In this document: piece by piece, positions 36,007 to 49,200 of the stretch
Position numbering within the stretch: the stretch's first letter is position 1
How the letters are laid out: each line of letters begins with the position of its first letter
Source of the DNA: Calliopsis andreniformis
Taxonomy: Eukaryota; Arthropoda; Insecta; Hymenoptera; Andrenidae
Length of the DNA: 64,000 bases
Reading direction: 5' to 3'
Assembly: GCF_051401765.1 (NCBI RefSeq)
Contig: NW_027480493.1
Location: forward strand, 806,001 to 870,000
Translations under genes and position numbers: made by a program
Notes under the pieces: model-generated
Database searches by the model: none
Told to the model about the DNA's origin: nothing
What the model saw: only the letters and a program-made list of their open reading frames with translations

Positions 36007-37689
36007 AGGATTGAGGATTGAACATTAAGGACTGAGTGTTGAGGGTTGAGTGATGAGAATTGGTGTTTGTGGATAGAGGTTTGAAGATTGCAGATTGAGC
36101 ATTGAGTATTGAAAACTGTGAATTGAGGATATTCTATTGAGGATTGAGTATTGACAACTGATTGTTGAGGGCTGAGGGCTGAAAATTGAGGATTCAGGAT
36201 TGAGGATTCTGAATTGAGGTTTGAGGACTGAGGATTGAGGGTTGAAGATTGATTATTGAGGATTGAAGATTGAAGATTGAGGATTGATGAATGAGGATTG
36301 AGGATGAGGGCTGAGGGTTGAGGATTGAGGATTGACGATTGAGTATTGAGGATTGAAGATTGAGGATTGAGGATTGAGTATTGAGGATTGAAGATTGATG
36401 ATTGAGGATTGATGATTGAGTATTGAGGATTGAAGATTGAGGATTGAGGATTGAGGATTGAGGATTGAGTTTTGAGGATTGAGAATTGAGGATTGAGGGA
36501 TGAAGATTGTGTATACAGGATTGAAGATTGAGGATTGAGGATTGAGGATTGAGGATTGACGATGAGGTCTGAGGGTTGAGGATTGAGGTTTGAGGACTGA
36601 GGACTGAGGATTGAGGATTGAGAATTGAGGATTGAGGATTGAGGATTGAAGATTGAGGATTGGGTATTGAGGATCGAAGACTGAGGATTGAGGATTGAGG
36701 ATTGAGGATTGAGGATTGAAGATTGAGGATTGAGGATTGAGGATTGAGGATTGAAGATTGAGTATTGAGGATTGAAGATTGAGGATTGAGGATTGAGGAT
36801 TGATGATTGAGTATTGAGGATTGAAGATTGAGGATTGAAGATTGAGGATTGAGGACTGAGGCTTGATGATTGAGGATTGATGATTGAGTATTGAGGATTG
36901 AAGATTGAGGATTGAGGATTGAGGATTAAGGATTGAGTGTTGAGGATTGAGAATTGAGGATTGAGTGTTGAAGATTGTGTATTCAGGATTGAAGATTGAG
37001 GATTGAGGATTGAGGATTGAGGATTGACGATGAGGGCTGAGGGTTGAGGATTGAGGTTTGAGGACTGAGGACTGAGGATTGAGGATTGAGAATTGAGGAT
37101 TGAGGATTGAGGATTGAAGATTGAGGATTGGGTATTGAGGATTGAAGAATGAGGATTGAGGATTGAGGACTGAGGATTGGGGATTGAAGATTGAGGACTG
37201 AGGATTGACGATTGAGGATTGAGGATTGAAGATTGAGGATTGAGGATTGAGGATTGAGGATTGAAGATTGAGTATTGAGGATTGAAGATTGAGGATTGAG
37301 GATTGAGGATTGATGATTGAGTATTGAGGATTGAAGATTGAGGATTGAGGATTGAGGATTGAGGACTGAGGATTGATGATTGAGGATTGATGATTGAGTA
37401 TTGAGGATTGAAGATTGAGGATTGAGGATTGAGGATTGAGGATTGAGTTTTGAGGATTGAGAATTGAGGATTGAGGGTTGAAGATTGTGTATACAGTATT
37501 GAAGATTGAGGATTGAGGATTGAAGATTGAGGATTGAGGATTGAGGATTGAGGATTGAGTATTGAAGATTGAGTATTGAGGACTGAATGTAGGGGATTGA
37601 GGGTTGAGGATTGAGGATTGAGGATTGAAAATTGAGGACTGGGGACTGAGTATTGAGTGTTGAGTGATGAGAATTGGTGTTTGTGGATA

Positions 37690-40600
37690 GAGATTTAAAG
37701 ATTGCAGATTGAGTATTGAGTATTGAAAACTGTGAATTGATGATACTCTATTGAGGATTGAGAATTTACAACTGATTGTTGAGGACTGAGGTCTGAAGAT
37801 TGAGGATTCAGGGTTGAGGATCCAGGATTGAGGTTTGAGGACTGAGGATTGAGGATTGAGGATTGAGGATTGGGGATTGAGGATTGAGTATTGGGGATTG
37901 AGGATTGAAGATTGAGGATTGTGGATTCAGGATTAAAGATTGAGTATTGAGGATTGAAGATTGAGAATTGAGGATTGAGGATAGAACATTGAGGACTGAG
38001 TGTTGAGTGTTGAGTGATGAGAATTGATGTTTGTGGATGGAGATTTGAAGAATGCAGATTAAGTATTGAGTATTGAAAGCTGTGAATTGACGATATTCTA
38101 TTGGGTATTGAGGATTGTCACCTGATTGTTGAGGACTGAGGGCTGAAGATTGAGGATTCAGGATTGAGGATTCAGAATTGAGGTTTGAGGACTGAGGATT
38201 GAGGATTGAGAATTGAAGATTGAGTATTGAGGATTGAAGATTGAGGATTGAGGATGAGGATTGAGGATTGAGGATGATGGCTGAGGGTTGAGGATTGAGG
38301 TTTAAGGACTGAGGACTGAGGATTGAGGATTGAGAATTGAGGATTGTGGATCGAGGATTGAAGATTGAGGATTGGGTATTGAGGATTGAAGAATGAGGAT
38401 TGAGGATTGAGGATTGAGGATTGAGGATTGAAGATTGAGTATTGCGGATTGAAGATTGATTATTGAGGATTGTGGATTGAGGATTGAGGATTGAACATTG
38501 AGGACTGAGTGTTGAGGGTTGAGTGATGAGAATTGGTGTTTGTGGATAGAGGTTTGAAGATTGCAGATTGAGCATTGAGTATTGAAAACTGTGAATTGAG
38601 GATATTCTATTGAGGATTGAGTATTGACAACTGATTGTTGAGTGCTGAGGGCTGAAAATTGAGGATTCAGGATTGAGGATTCTGAATTGAGGTTTGAGGA
38701 CTGAGGATTGAGGGTTGAAGATTGATTATTGAGGATTGAAGATTGAAGATTGAGGATTGAGGAATGAGGATTGAGGATGAGGGCTGAGGGTTGAGGATTG
38801 AGGATTGATGATTGAGTATTGAGGATTGAAGATTGAGGATTGAGGATTGAGTATTGAGGATTGAAGATTGATGATTGAGCATTGATGATTGAGTATTGAG
38901 CATTGAAAATTGAGGATTGAAGATTGAGGATTGAGGATTGAGTTTTGAGGATTGAGAATTGAGGATTGAGGGTTGAAGATTGTGTATACAGGATTGAAGA
39001 TTGAGGATTGAGGATTGAGGATTGAGGATTGACGATGAGGGCTGAGGGTTGAGGATTGAGGTTTGAGGACTGAGGACTGAGGATTGAGGATTGAGAATTG
39101 AGGATTGAGGATTGAGGATTGAAGATTGAGGATTGGGTATTGAGGATTGAAGAATGAGGATTCAGGATTGAGGACTGAGGATTGAGGATTGAAGGTTGAG
39201 GATTGAGGATTGAGGATTGAGGATTGAGTATTGAAGATTGAGTATTGAGGATTGAATGTAGGGGATTGAGGGTTGAGGCTTGACGATTGAGGATTGAAGA
39301 TTGAGGACTGGGGACTGAGTATTGAGTGTTGAGTGATGAGAATTGGTGTTTGTGGATAGAGATTTAAAGATTGCAGATTGAGTATTGAATATTGAAAACT
39401 GTGAATTGATGATATTCTATTGAGGATTGAGAATTTACAACTGATTGTTGAGGACTGAGGTCTGAAGATTGAGGATTCAGGATTGAGGATCCAGGGTTGA
39501 GGTTTGAGGACTGAGGATTGAGGATTGAAGACTGAGGATTGAGGATTGAGGATTGAGGATTGAGGATTGAAGATTGAGGATTGAGGATTGAGGATTGAGG
39601 ATTGAAGATTGAGTATTGAGGATTGAAGATTGAGGATTGAGGATTGAGGATTGAGGATTGACGATGAGGGCTGAGGGTTGAGGATTGAGGTTTGAGGACT
39701 GAGGACTGAGGATTGAGGATTGAGAATTGAGGGTTGGGGATTGAGGATTGAAGATTGAGGATTGGGTATTGAGGATCGAAGACTGAGGATTGACGATTGA
39801 GGATTGAGGATTGAGGATTGAAGATTGAGGATTGAGGATTGAGGATTGAGGATTGAGGTTTGAGTACTGAGGATTGAGGATTGAGGATTGAGGATTGAAG
39901 ATTGAGGATTGGGTATTGCTGACTGAACATTGAGGATTGAGGATTGAGGATTGAGGATTGAGTATTGAGGATTGAGGACTGAAGATTGAATATTGATGAT
40001 TGAAGATTGAGGATTGAGGATTGAGGGCTGTGGATTGAGGACGAGGACTGAGGGTTCAGTATTGATGTCTGAGGTCTGAGGATTGAAGATTGAGGACTGG
40101 GGACTGAGTATTGAGGGTTGAGTGATGAGAATTGGTGTTTGTGGATAGAGATTTAAAGATTGCAGATTGAGTATTGAGTATTGAAAACTGTGAATTGATG
40201 ACATTCTATTGTGGATTGAGAATTTACAACTGATTGTTGAGGGCTGAGGGCTGAAAATTGAGGATTCAGGATTGAGGATTCAGAATTGAGGTTTGAGGAC
40301 TGAGGATTGAGGGTTGAAGATTGATTATTGAGGATTGAAGATTGAAGATTGAGGATTGAGGAATGAGGATCGAGGATGAGGGCTGAGGGTTGAGGATTGA
40401 GGTTTGAGGATTGAGGACTGACGATTGAGGATTGAGGATTGATGATTGAGTATTGAGGATTGAAGATTGAGGATTGAGGATTGAGGATTGAGGAATGAGG
40501 ATTGAAGATTGAGGATTGGGGACTGAGTGTTGAGGGTTGAGTGATGAGAATTGATGTTTGTGGATAGAGATTTAAAGATAGCAGATTGAGTATTGAGTAT

Positions 40601-43600
40601 TGAAAACTGTGAATTGATGATATTCTATTGAGGATTGAGAATTGACAACTGATTTTTGAGCACTGATGTCTGAAGATTGAGGATTCAGGATTGAGGATTC
40701 AGGATTGAGGTTTGAGTACTGAGGATTGAGGATTGAGGATTGAGGATTGAGGATTGAGGATTGAGGATTGAGGATTGAGGATTGGGGATTGAAGATTGAG
40801 GATTGGGTATTGCGTATCGAACATTGAGGATTGAGGATCGAGGATTGAGGATTGAGGATTGGGTATTGAGGATTGAAGACTGAGGATTGAGGATTGAGGA
40901 TTGGGGATTGAGGATTGAAGATTGAGGATTGAGGATTGAGGATTGAGGATTGAAGATTGAGTATTGAGGATTGAAGATTGAGGATTGAGGATTGAGGATT
41001 GAGGATTGACGATGAGGGCTGAGGGTTGAGGATTGAGGTTTGAGGACTGAGGACTGAGGATTGAGGATTGAGAATTGAGGGTTGGGGATTGAGGATTGAA
41101 GATTGAGGATTGGGTATTGAGGATCGAAGACTGAGGATTGACGATTGAGGATTGAGGATTGAGGATTGAAGATTGGGGATTGAGGATTGAGGATTGAGGA
41201 TTGAAGATTGAGTATTGAGGATTGAAGATTGAGGATTGAGGATTGAGGATTGATGATTGAGTATTGAGGATTGAAGATTGAGGATTGAGGATTGAGGATT
41301 GAGGACTGAGGATTGAGGATTGGGTATTGAGGATCGAAGACTGAGGATTGGGGATTGAGGATTGAGGATTGAGGATTGAAGATTGAGGATTGAGGATTGA
41401 GGATTGAGGATTGAAGATTGAGTATTGAGGATTGAAGATTGAGGATTGAGGATTGAGGATTGATGATTGAGTATTGAGGATTGAAGATTGAGGATTGAGG
41501 ATTGAAGATTGAGGATTGAGGATTGAGGATTGAGGATTGAGTTTTGAGGATTGAGAATTGAGGATTGAGGGTTGAAGATTGTGTATACAGGATTGAAGAT
41601 TGAGGATTGAGGATTGAAGATTGAGGATTGAGGATTGAGGATTGAGGATTGAGGACTGAGTATTGAAGATTGAGTATTGAGGATTGAATGTAGGGGATTG
41701 AGGGTTGAGGATTGAGGATTGAGGATTGAAGATTGAGGACTGGGGACTGAGTATTGAGTGTTGAGTGATGAGAATTGGTGCTTGTGGATAGAGATTTAAA
41801 GATTGCAAATTGAGTATTGAGTATTGAAAACTGTGAATTGATGATACTCTATTGAGGATTGAGAATTTACAACTGATTGTTGAGGACTGAGGTCTGAAGA
41901 TTGAGGATTCAGGATTGAGGATCCAGGATTGAGGTTTGAGGACTGAGGATTGAGGATTGAGGATTGAGGATTGAGGATTGAGGATTGAGGATTGAGGATT
42001 GAGGATTGAGGATTGAGGATTGATGATTGAGTATTGAGGATTGAAGATTGAGGATTGAGGATTGAGGATTGAGGACTGAGGATTGAGGATTGGGTATTGA
42101 GGATCGAAGACTGAGGATTGGGGATTGAGGATTGAGGATTGAGGATTGAAGATTGAGGATTGAGGATTGAGGATTGAGGATTGAAGATTGAGTATTGAGG
42201 ATTGAAGATTGAGGATTGAGGATTGAGGATTGATGATTGAGTATTGAGGATTGAAGATTGAGGATTGAGGATTGAAGATTGAGGATTGAGGATTGAGGAT
42301 TGAGGATTGAGTTTTGAGGATTGAGAATTGAGGATTGAGGGTTGAAGATTGTGTATACAGGATTGAAGATTGAGGATTGAGGATTGAAGATTGAGGATTG
42401 AGGATTGAGGATTGAGGATTGAGGACTGAGTATTGAAGATTGAGTATTGAGGATTGAATGTAGGGGATTGAGGGTTGAGGATTGAGGATTGAGGATTGAA
42501 GATTGAGGACTGGGGACTGAGTATTGAGTGCTGAGTGATGAGAATTGGTGCTTGTGGATAGAGATTTAAAGATTGCAGATTGAGTATTGAGTATTGAAAA
42601 CTGTGAATTGATGATACTCTATTGAGGATTGAGAATTTACAACTGATTGTTGAGGACTGAGGTCTGAAGATTGAGGATTCAGGATTGAGGATCCAGGATT
42701 GAGGTTTGAGGACTGAGGATTGAGGATTGAGGATTGAGGATTGAGGATTGAGGATTGAGGATTGAGGATTGAGGATTGGGGATTGAAGATTGAGGATTGG
42801 GTATTGCGTATTGAACATTGAGGATTGAGGATTGAGGATTGAGGATTGAGGATTGGGTATTGAGGATTGAAGACTGAGGATTGAGGATTGAGGATTGAGG
42901 ATTGAGGATTGAGGATTGAAGATTGAGGATTGAGGATTGAGGATTGAGGATTGAAGATTGAGTATTGAGGATTGAAGATTGAGGATTGAGGATTGAGGAT
43001 TGAGGATTGAGGATTGACGATGAGGGCTGAGGGTTGAGGATTGAGGTATGAGGACTGAGGACTGAGGATTGAGGATTGAGAATTGAGGGTTGGGGATTGA
43101 GGATTGAAGATTGAGGATTGGGTATTGAGGATCGAAGACTGAGGATTGACGATTGAGGATTGAGGATTGAGGATTGAAGATTGAGGATTGAGGATTGAGG
43201 ATTGAGGATTGAAGATTGAGTATTGAGGATTGAAGATTGAGGATTGAGGATTGAGGATTGATGATTGAGTATTGTGGATTGAAGATTGAGGATTGAGGAT
43301 TGAGGATTGAGGACTGAGGATTGATGATTGAGGATTGATGATTGAGTATTGAGGATTGAAGATTGAGGATTGAGGATTGAGGATTGAGGATTGAGTTTTG
43401 AGGATTGAGAATTGAGGATTGAGGGTTGAAGATTGTGTATACAGGATTGCAGATTGAGTATTGAGTATTGAAAACTGTGAATTGATGATACTCTATTGAG
43501 GATTGAGAATTTACAACTGATTGTTGAGGACAGAGGTCTGAAGATTGGGATTCAGGATTGAGGATCCAGGATTGAGGTTTGAGGACTGAGGATTGAGGAT

Positions 43601-46260
43601 TGAGGATTGAGGATTGGGGATTGAGGATTGAGTATTGGGGATTGAGGATTGAAGATTGAGGATTGTGGATTCAGGATTAAAGATTGAGTATTGAGGATTG
43701 AAGATTGAGAATTGAGGATTGAGGATTGAACATTGAGGACTGAGTGTTGAGGGTTGAGTGATGAGAATTGATGTTTGTGGATGCAGATTTGAAGAATGCA
43801 GGTTAAGTATTGAGTATTGAAATCTGTGAATTGACGATATTCTATTGGGTATTGAGGATTGTCACCTGATTGTTGAGGACTGAGGGCTGAAGATTGAGGA
43901 TTCAGGATTGAGGATTCAGAATTGAGGTTTGAGGACTGAGGATTGAGGATTGAGGATTGATGATTGAGTATTGAGGATTGAAGATTGAGGATTGAGGATT
44001 GAGGATTGAGGATTGAGGATTATGGCTGAGGTTTGAGGATTGAGGTTTAAGGACTGAGGACTGAGGATTGAGGATTGAGAATTGATGATTGAGGATTGAG
44101 GATTGAAGATTGAGGATTGGGTATTGAGGATTGAAGAATGAGGATTGAGGATTGAGGACTGAGGATTGAGGATTGAAGATTGAGGATTGAGGATTGAGGA
44201 TTGAGGATTGAGTATTGAAGATTGAGTATTGAGGATTGAATGTAGGGGATTGAGGGTTGAGGATTGAGGATTGAGGATTGAAGATTGAGGACTGGGGACT
44301 GAGTATTGAGGGTTGAGTGATGAGAATTGGTGTTTGTGGATAGAGATTTAAAGATTGCAGATTGAGTATTGAGTATTGAAAACTGTGAATTGATGATATT
44401 CTATTGAGGATTGAGAATTTACAACTGATTGTTGAGGGCTGAGGGCTGAAAATTGAGGATTCAGGATTGAGGATTCAGAATTGAGGTTTGAGGACTGAGG
44501 ATTGAGGGTTGAAGATTGATTATTGAGGATTGAAGATTGAAGATTGAGGATTGAGGAATGAGGATTGAGGATGAGGGCTGAGGGTTGAGGATTGAGGTTT
44601 GAGGATTGAGGACAGAGGATTGAGGATTGAGGATTGATGATTGAGTATTGAGGATTGAAGATTGAGGATTGAGGATTGAGTATTGAGGATTGAGGATTGA
44701 AGATTGAGGATTGGGGACTGAGTGTTGAGGGTTGAGTGATGAGAATTGATGTTTGTGGATAGAGATTTAAAGATAGCAGATTGAGTATTGAGTATTGAAA
44801 ACTGTGAATTGATGATATTCTATTGAGGATTGAGAATTGACAACTGAATTTTGAGCACTGAGGTCTGAAGATTGAGGATTCAGGATTGAGGATTCAGGAT
44901 TGAGGTTTGAGTACTGAGGATTTAGGATTGAGGATTGAGGATTGAGGATTGAGGATTGAGGATTGAGGATTGAAGATTGAGGATTGGGTATTGCTGACTG
45001 AACATTGAGGATTGAGGATTGAGGATTGAGTATTGAGGATTGAGGACTGAAGATTGAATATTGATGATTGAAGATTGAGGATTGAGGATTGAGGGCTGTG
45101 GATTGAGGACGAGGACTGAGGGTTCAGTATTGATGTCTGAGGTCTGAGGATTGAGGATTGAGGATTGAGGATTGAGGATTGAAGATTGAGTATTGAGGTT
45201 CGAAGATTGAGGATTTTGGATTGAGGATTGAGGATAGAGTATTGAAGATTGAGGATTGGGGATAGAGGATTGACGATTGAGGATTCAGTATTGAGGATTG
45301 AGAATTGAGGATAGAGGATTGAAGGTTGAGTATTGAGGATTGAAGATTGAGGATTGAGGATTGAGGATTGAGGATTGACTATGAGGGCTGAGAGTTGAGG
45401 ATTGAGGTTTGAGGACTGAGGACTGAGGATTGAGGATTGAGAATTGAGGATTGAGGATTGAGGATTGAAGATTGAGGATTGGGTATTGAGGATTGAAGAA
45501 TGAGGATTGAGGATTGAGGACTGAGGATTGAGGATTGAAGACTGAGGATTGAGGATTGAGGATTGAAGATTGAGTATTGAAGATTGAGTATTGAGGATTG
45601 AATGTAGGGGATTGAGGGTTGAGGATTGAGGATTGAGGATTGAAGATTGAGGACTGGGGACTGAGTATTGAGGGTTGAGTGATGAGAATTGGTGTTTGTG
45701 GATAGAGATTTAAAGATTGCAGATTGAGTATTGAGTATTGAAAACTGTGAATTGATGACATTCTATTGAGGATTGAGAATTTACAACTGATTGTTGAGGG
45801 CTGAGGGCTGAAAATTGAGGATTCAGGATTGAGGATTCAGAATTGAGGTTTGAGGACTGAGGATTGAGGGTTGAAGATTGATTATTGAGGGTTGAAGATT
45901 GAAGATTGAGGATTGAGGAATGAGGATCGAGGATGAGGGCTGAGGGTTGAGGATTGAGGTTTGAGGATTGAGGACTGAGGATTGAGGATTGAGGATTGAT
46001 GATTGAGTATTGAGGATTGAAGATTGAGGATTGAGGATTGAGGATTGAGGAATGAGGATTGAAGATTGAGGATTGGGGACTGAGTGTTGAGGGTTGAGTG
46101 ATGAGAATTGATGTTTGTGGATAGAGATTTAAAGATAGCAGATTGAGTATTGAGTATTGAAAACTGTGAATTGATGATATTCTATTGAGGATTGAGAATT
46201 GACAACTGATTTTTGAGCACTGATGTCTGAAGATTGAGGATTCAGGATTGAGGATTCAGG
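37690..46260. repeat. Mosaic alpha region
   Basis: The stretch is assembled from pieces of the alpha block. 37690 to about 39500 resembles 3500-5290 (cassette spacings 350, 509, 810). 39900-40700 resembles 45500-46260. 41231-42770 is a 770-bp tandem pair. 42790 to about 45980 matches 26490-29680 at offset about +16300 to +16313. Cassette cores are at 37731, 38081, 38590, 39400, 40189, 40608, 41832, 42602, 43476, 43825, 44384, 44803, 45746 and 46165. No gene is seen. Confidence 0.8.
41231..42770. repeat. 770-bp tandem duplication
   Basis: Cassette cores at 41832 and 42602 are exactly 770 bp (110 heptamers) apart, and GTTTTGAGGATTGAGAATTG is at 41541 and 42311. The two units read almost identically, including the rare GTGCTTGTGG form of the cassette, which I saw only in these two. 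One visible difference is GAGTGTTGAGTGATGAG versus GAGTGCTGAGTGATGAG, and another is TTGCAAATTG versus TTGCAGATTG. The low divergence points to a recent event. Confidence 0.9.
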
Positions 46261-49200
46261 ATTGAGGATTGAGGATTGAGGACTGAAGATTGAATATTGA
46301 TGATTGAATATTGAGGATTGAGGATTGATGGTTGTGGATTGAGGACGAGGACGGAGGGTTGAGTATTGAGGTTTGAGGACTGATGACTGAGGATTGAGGA
46401 TTGAGGATTGAGGATTGAGGATTGAGAATTGAAGATTGAGTATTGAGGTTTGAAGATTCAGGATTTTGGATAGAGGATTGAGGATTGAGTATTGAACATT
46501 GAGGATTGGGGATTGAGGATTGACGATTGAGGATTCAGTATTGAGGATTGAGAATTGAGGATTGAGGATTGGAGGTTGAGTATTGAGGATTGAAGATTGA
46601 GGATTGAGGATTGAGTATTGAGGATTGACTATGAGGGCTGAGGGTTGAGGATTGAGGTTTGAGGACTGAGGACAGAGGATTGAGGATTGAGAATTGAGGA
46701 TTGGGGATTGAGGATTGAAGATTGAGGATTGGGTATTGAGGATCGAAGACGGAGGATTGACGATTGAGGATTGAGGATTGAGGATTGAAGATTGAGGATT
46801 GAGGATTGAGGATTGAGGATTGAAGATAGAGTATTGAGGATTGAAGATTGAGGATTGAGGATTGAGGATTGATGATTGAGTATTGAGGATTGAAGATTGA
46901 GGATTGAGGATTGAGGATTGAGGACTGAGGATTGATGATTGAGGATTGATGATTGAGTATTGAGGATTGAAGATTGAGGATTGAGGATTGAGGATTGAGA
47001 ATTGAGTTTTGAGGATTGAGAATTGAGGATTGAGGGTTGAAGATAGTGTATACAGGATTGAAGATTGAGGATTGAGGATTGAAGATTGAGGATTGAGGAT
47101 TGAGGATTGAGGATTGAGTATTGAAGATTGAGTATTGAGGATTGAATGTAGGGGATTGAGGGTTGAGGATTGAGGATTGAGGATTGAAGATTGAGGACTG
47201 GGGACTGAGTATTGAGTGTTGAGTGATGAGAATTGGTGTTTGTGGATAGAGATTTAAAGACTGCAGATTGAGTATTGAGTATTGAAAACTGTGAATTGAT
47301 GATACTCTATTGAGGATTGAGAATTTACAACTGATTGTTGAGGACTGAGGTCTGAAGATTGAGGATTCAGGATTGAGGATCCAGGATTGAGGTTTGAGGA
47401 CTGAGGATTGAGGATTGAGGATTGAGGATTGGGGATTGAGGATTGAGTATTGGGGATTGAGGATTGAAGATTGAGGATTGTGGATTCAGGATTAAAGATT
47501 GAGTATTGAGGATTGAAGATTGAGAATTGAGGATTGACGATTGAACATTGAGGACTGAGTGTTGAGGGTTGAGTGATGAGAATTGATGTTTGTGGATGGA
47601 GATTTGAAGAATGCAGATTAAGTATTGAGTATTGAAAGCTGTGAATTGACGATATTCTATTGGGTATTGAGGATTGTCACCTGATTGTTGAGGACTGAGG
47701 GCTGAAGATTGAGGATTCAGGATTGAGGATTCAGAATTGAGGTTTGAGGACTGAGGATTGAGGATTGAGTATTGAGGATTGAGTATTGAGGATTGAGGAT
47801 TGACGATGAGGGCTGAGGATTGAGGATTGAGGTTTGAGGACTGAGGACTGAGGATTGAGGATTGAGAATTGAGGATTGAGGATTGAGGATTGAAGATTGA
47901 GGATTGGGTATTGAGGATCGAAGACTGAGGATTGAGGATTGAGGATTGAGGATTGAGGATTGAAGATTGAGGATTGAGGATTGAAGATAGAGGATTGAGG
48001 ATTGAGGATTGATGATTGAGTATTGAGGATTGAAGATTGAGGATTGAGGATTGAGGATTGAGGACTGAGGATTCATGATTGAGGATTGATGATTGAGTAT
48101 TGAGGATTGAAGATTGAGGATTGAGGATTGAGGATTAAGGATTGAGTGTTGAGGATTGAGAATTGAGGATTGAGGGTTGAAGATTGTGTATTCAGGATTG
48201 AAGATTGAGGATTGAGGATTGAGGATTGAGGATTGACGATGAGGGCTGAGGGTTGAGGATTGAGGTTTGAGGACTGAGGACTGAGGATTGAGGATTGAGA
48301 ATTGAGGATTGAGGATTGAGGATTGAAGATTGAAGATTGAGGATTGGGTATTGAGGATTGAAGAATGAGGATTGAGGATTGAGGATTGAAGATTGAGTAT
48401 TGAGGATTGAAGATAGAGGATTGAGGATTGAGGATTGATGATTGAGTATTGAGGATTGAAGATTGAGGATTGAGGATTGAGGATTGAGGACTGAGGATTC
48501 ATGATTGAGGATTGATGATTGAGTATTGAGGATTGAAGATTGAGGATTGAGGATTGAGGATTAAGGATTGAGTGTTGAGGATTGAGAATTGAGGATTGAG
48601 GGTTGAAGATTGTGTATTCAGGATTGAAGATTGAGGATTGAGGATTGAGGATTGAGGATTGACGATGAGGGCTGAGGGTTGAGGATTGAGGTTTGAGGAC
48701 TGAGGACTGAGGATTGAGGATTGAGAATTGAGGATTGAGGATTGAGGATTGAAGATTGAAGATTGAGGATTGGGTATTGAGGATTGAAGAATGAGGATTG
48801 AGGATTGAGGACTGAGGATTGGGGATTGAAGATTGAGGACTGAGGATTGAGGATTGAGGATTGAGGATTGAGGATTGAAGATTGAGTATTGAGGATTGAA
48901 GATAGAGGATTGAGGATTGAGGATTGATGATTGAGTATTGAGGATTGAAGATTGAGGATTGAGGATTGAGGATTGAGGACTGAGGATTGATGAGTGAGGA
49001 TTGATGACTGAGTATTGAGGATTGAAGATTGAGGATTGAGGATTGAGGATTAAGGATTGAGTGCTGAGGATTGAGAATTGAGGATTGAGGGTTGAAGATT
49101 GTGTATTCAGGATTGAAGATTGAGGATTGAGGATTGAGGATTGAGGATTGACGATGAGGGCTGAGGGTTGAGGATTGAGGTTTGAGGACTGAGGACTGAG

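Larger units (their letters stand above)
28455..37690. repeat. 4596-bp tandem duplication
   Basis: Unit 1 is about 28455-33050 and unit 2 about 33051-37690. The offset of 4596 bp is confirmed at cores 28490/33086, 29433/34029 and 31521/36117, at AACATTAAGG 31425/36021 and at GAGGCTTGATGATT near 32263/36859. Near 32650-32720 unit 1 lacks seven heptamers (49 bp) found in unit 2, so the offset becomes 4645. The junction falls within a cassette at about 33030-33060, where the sequence upstream is of the TTTAAAGATTGCAG-adjacent type and the sequence downstream is of the AGATAGCAG / TTTTTGAGCAC type. No genes are present. Confidence 0.9.
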
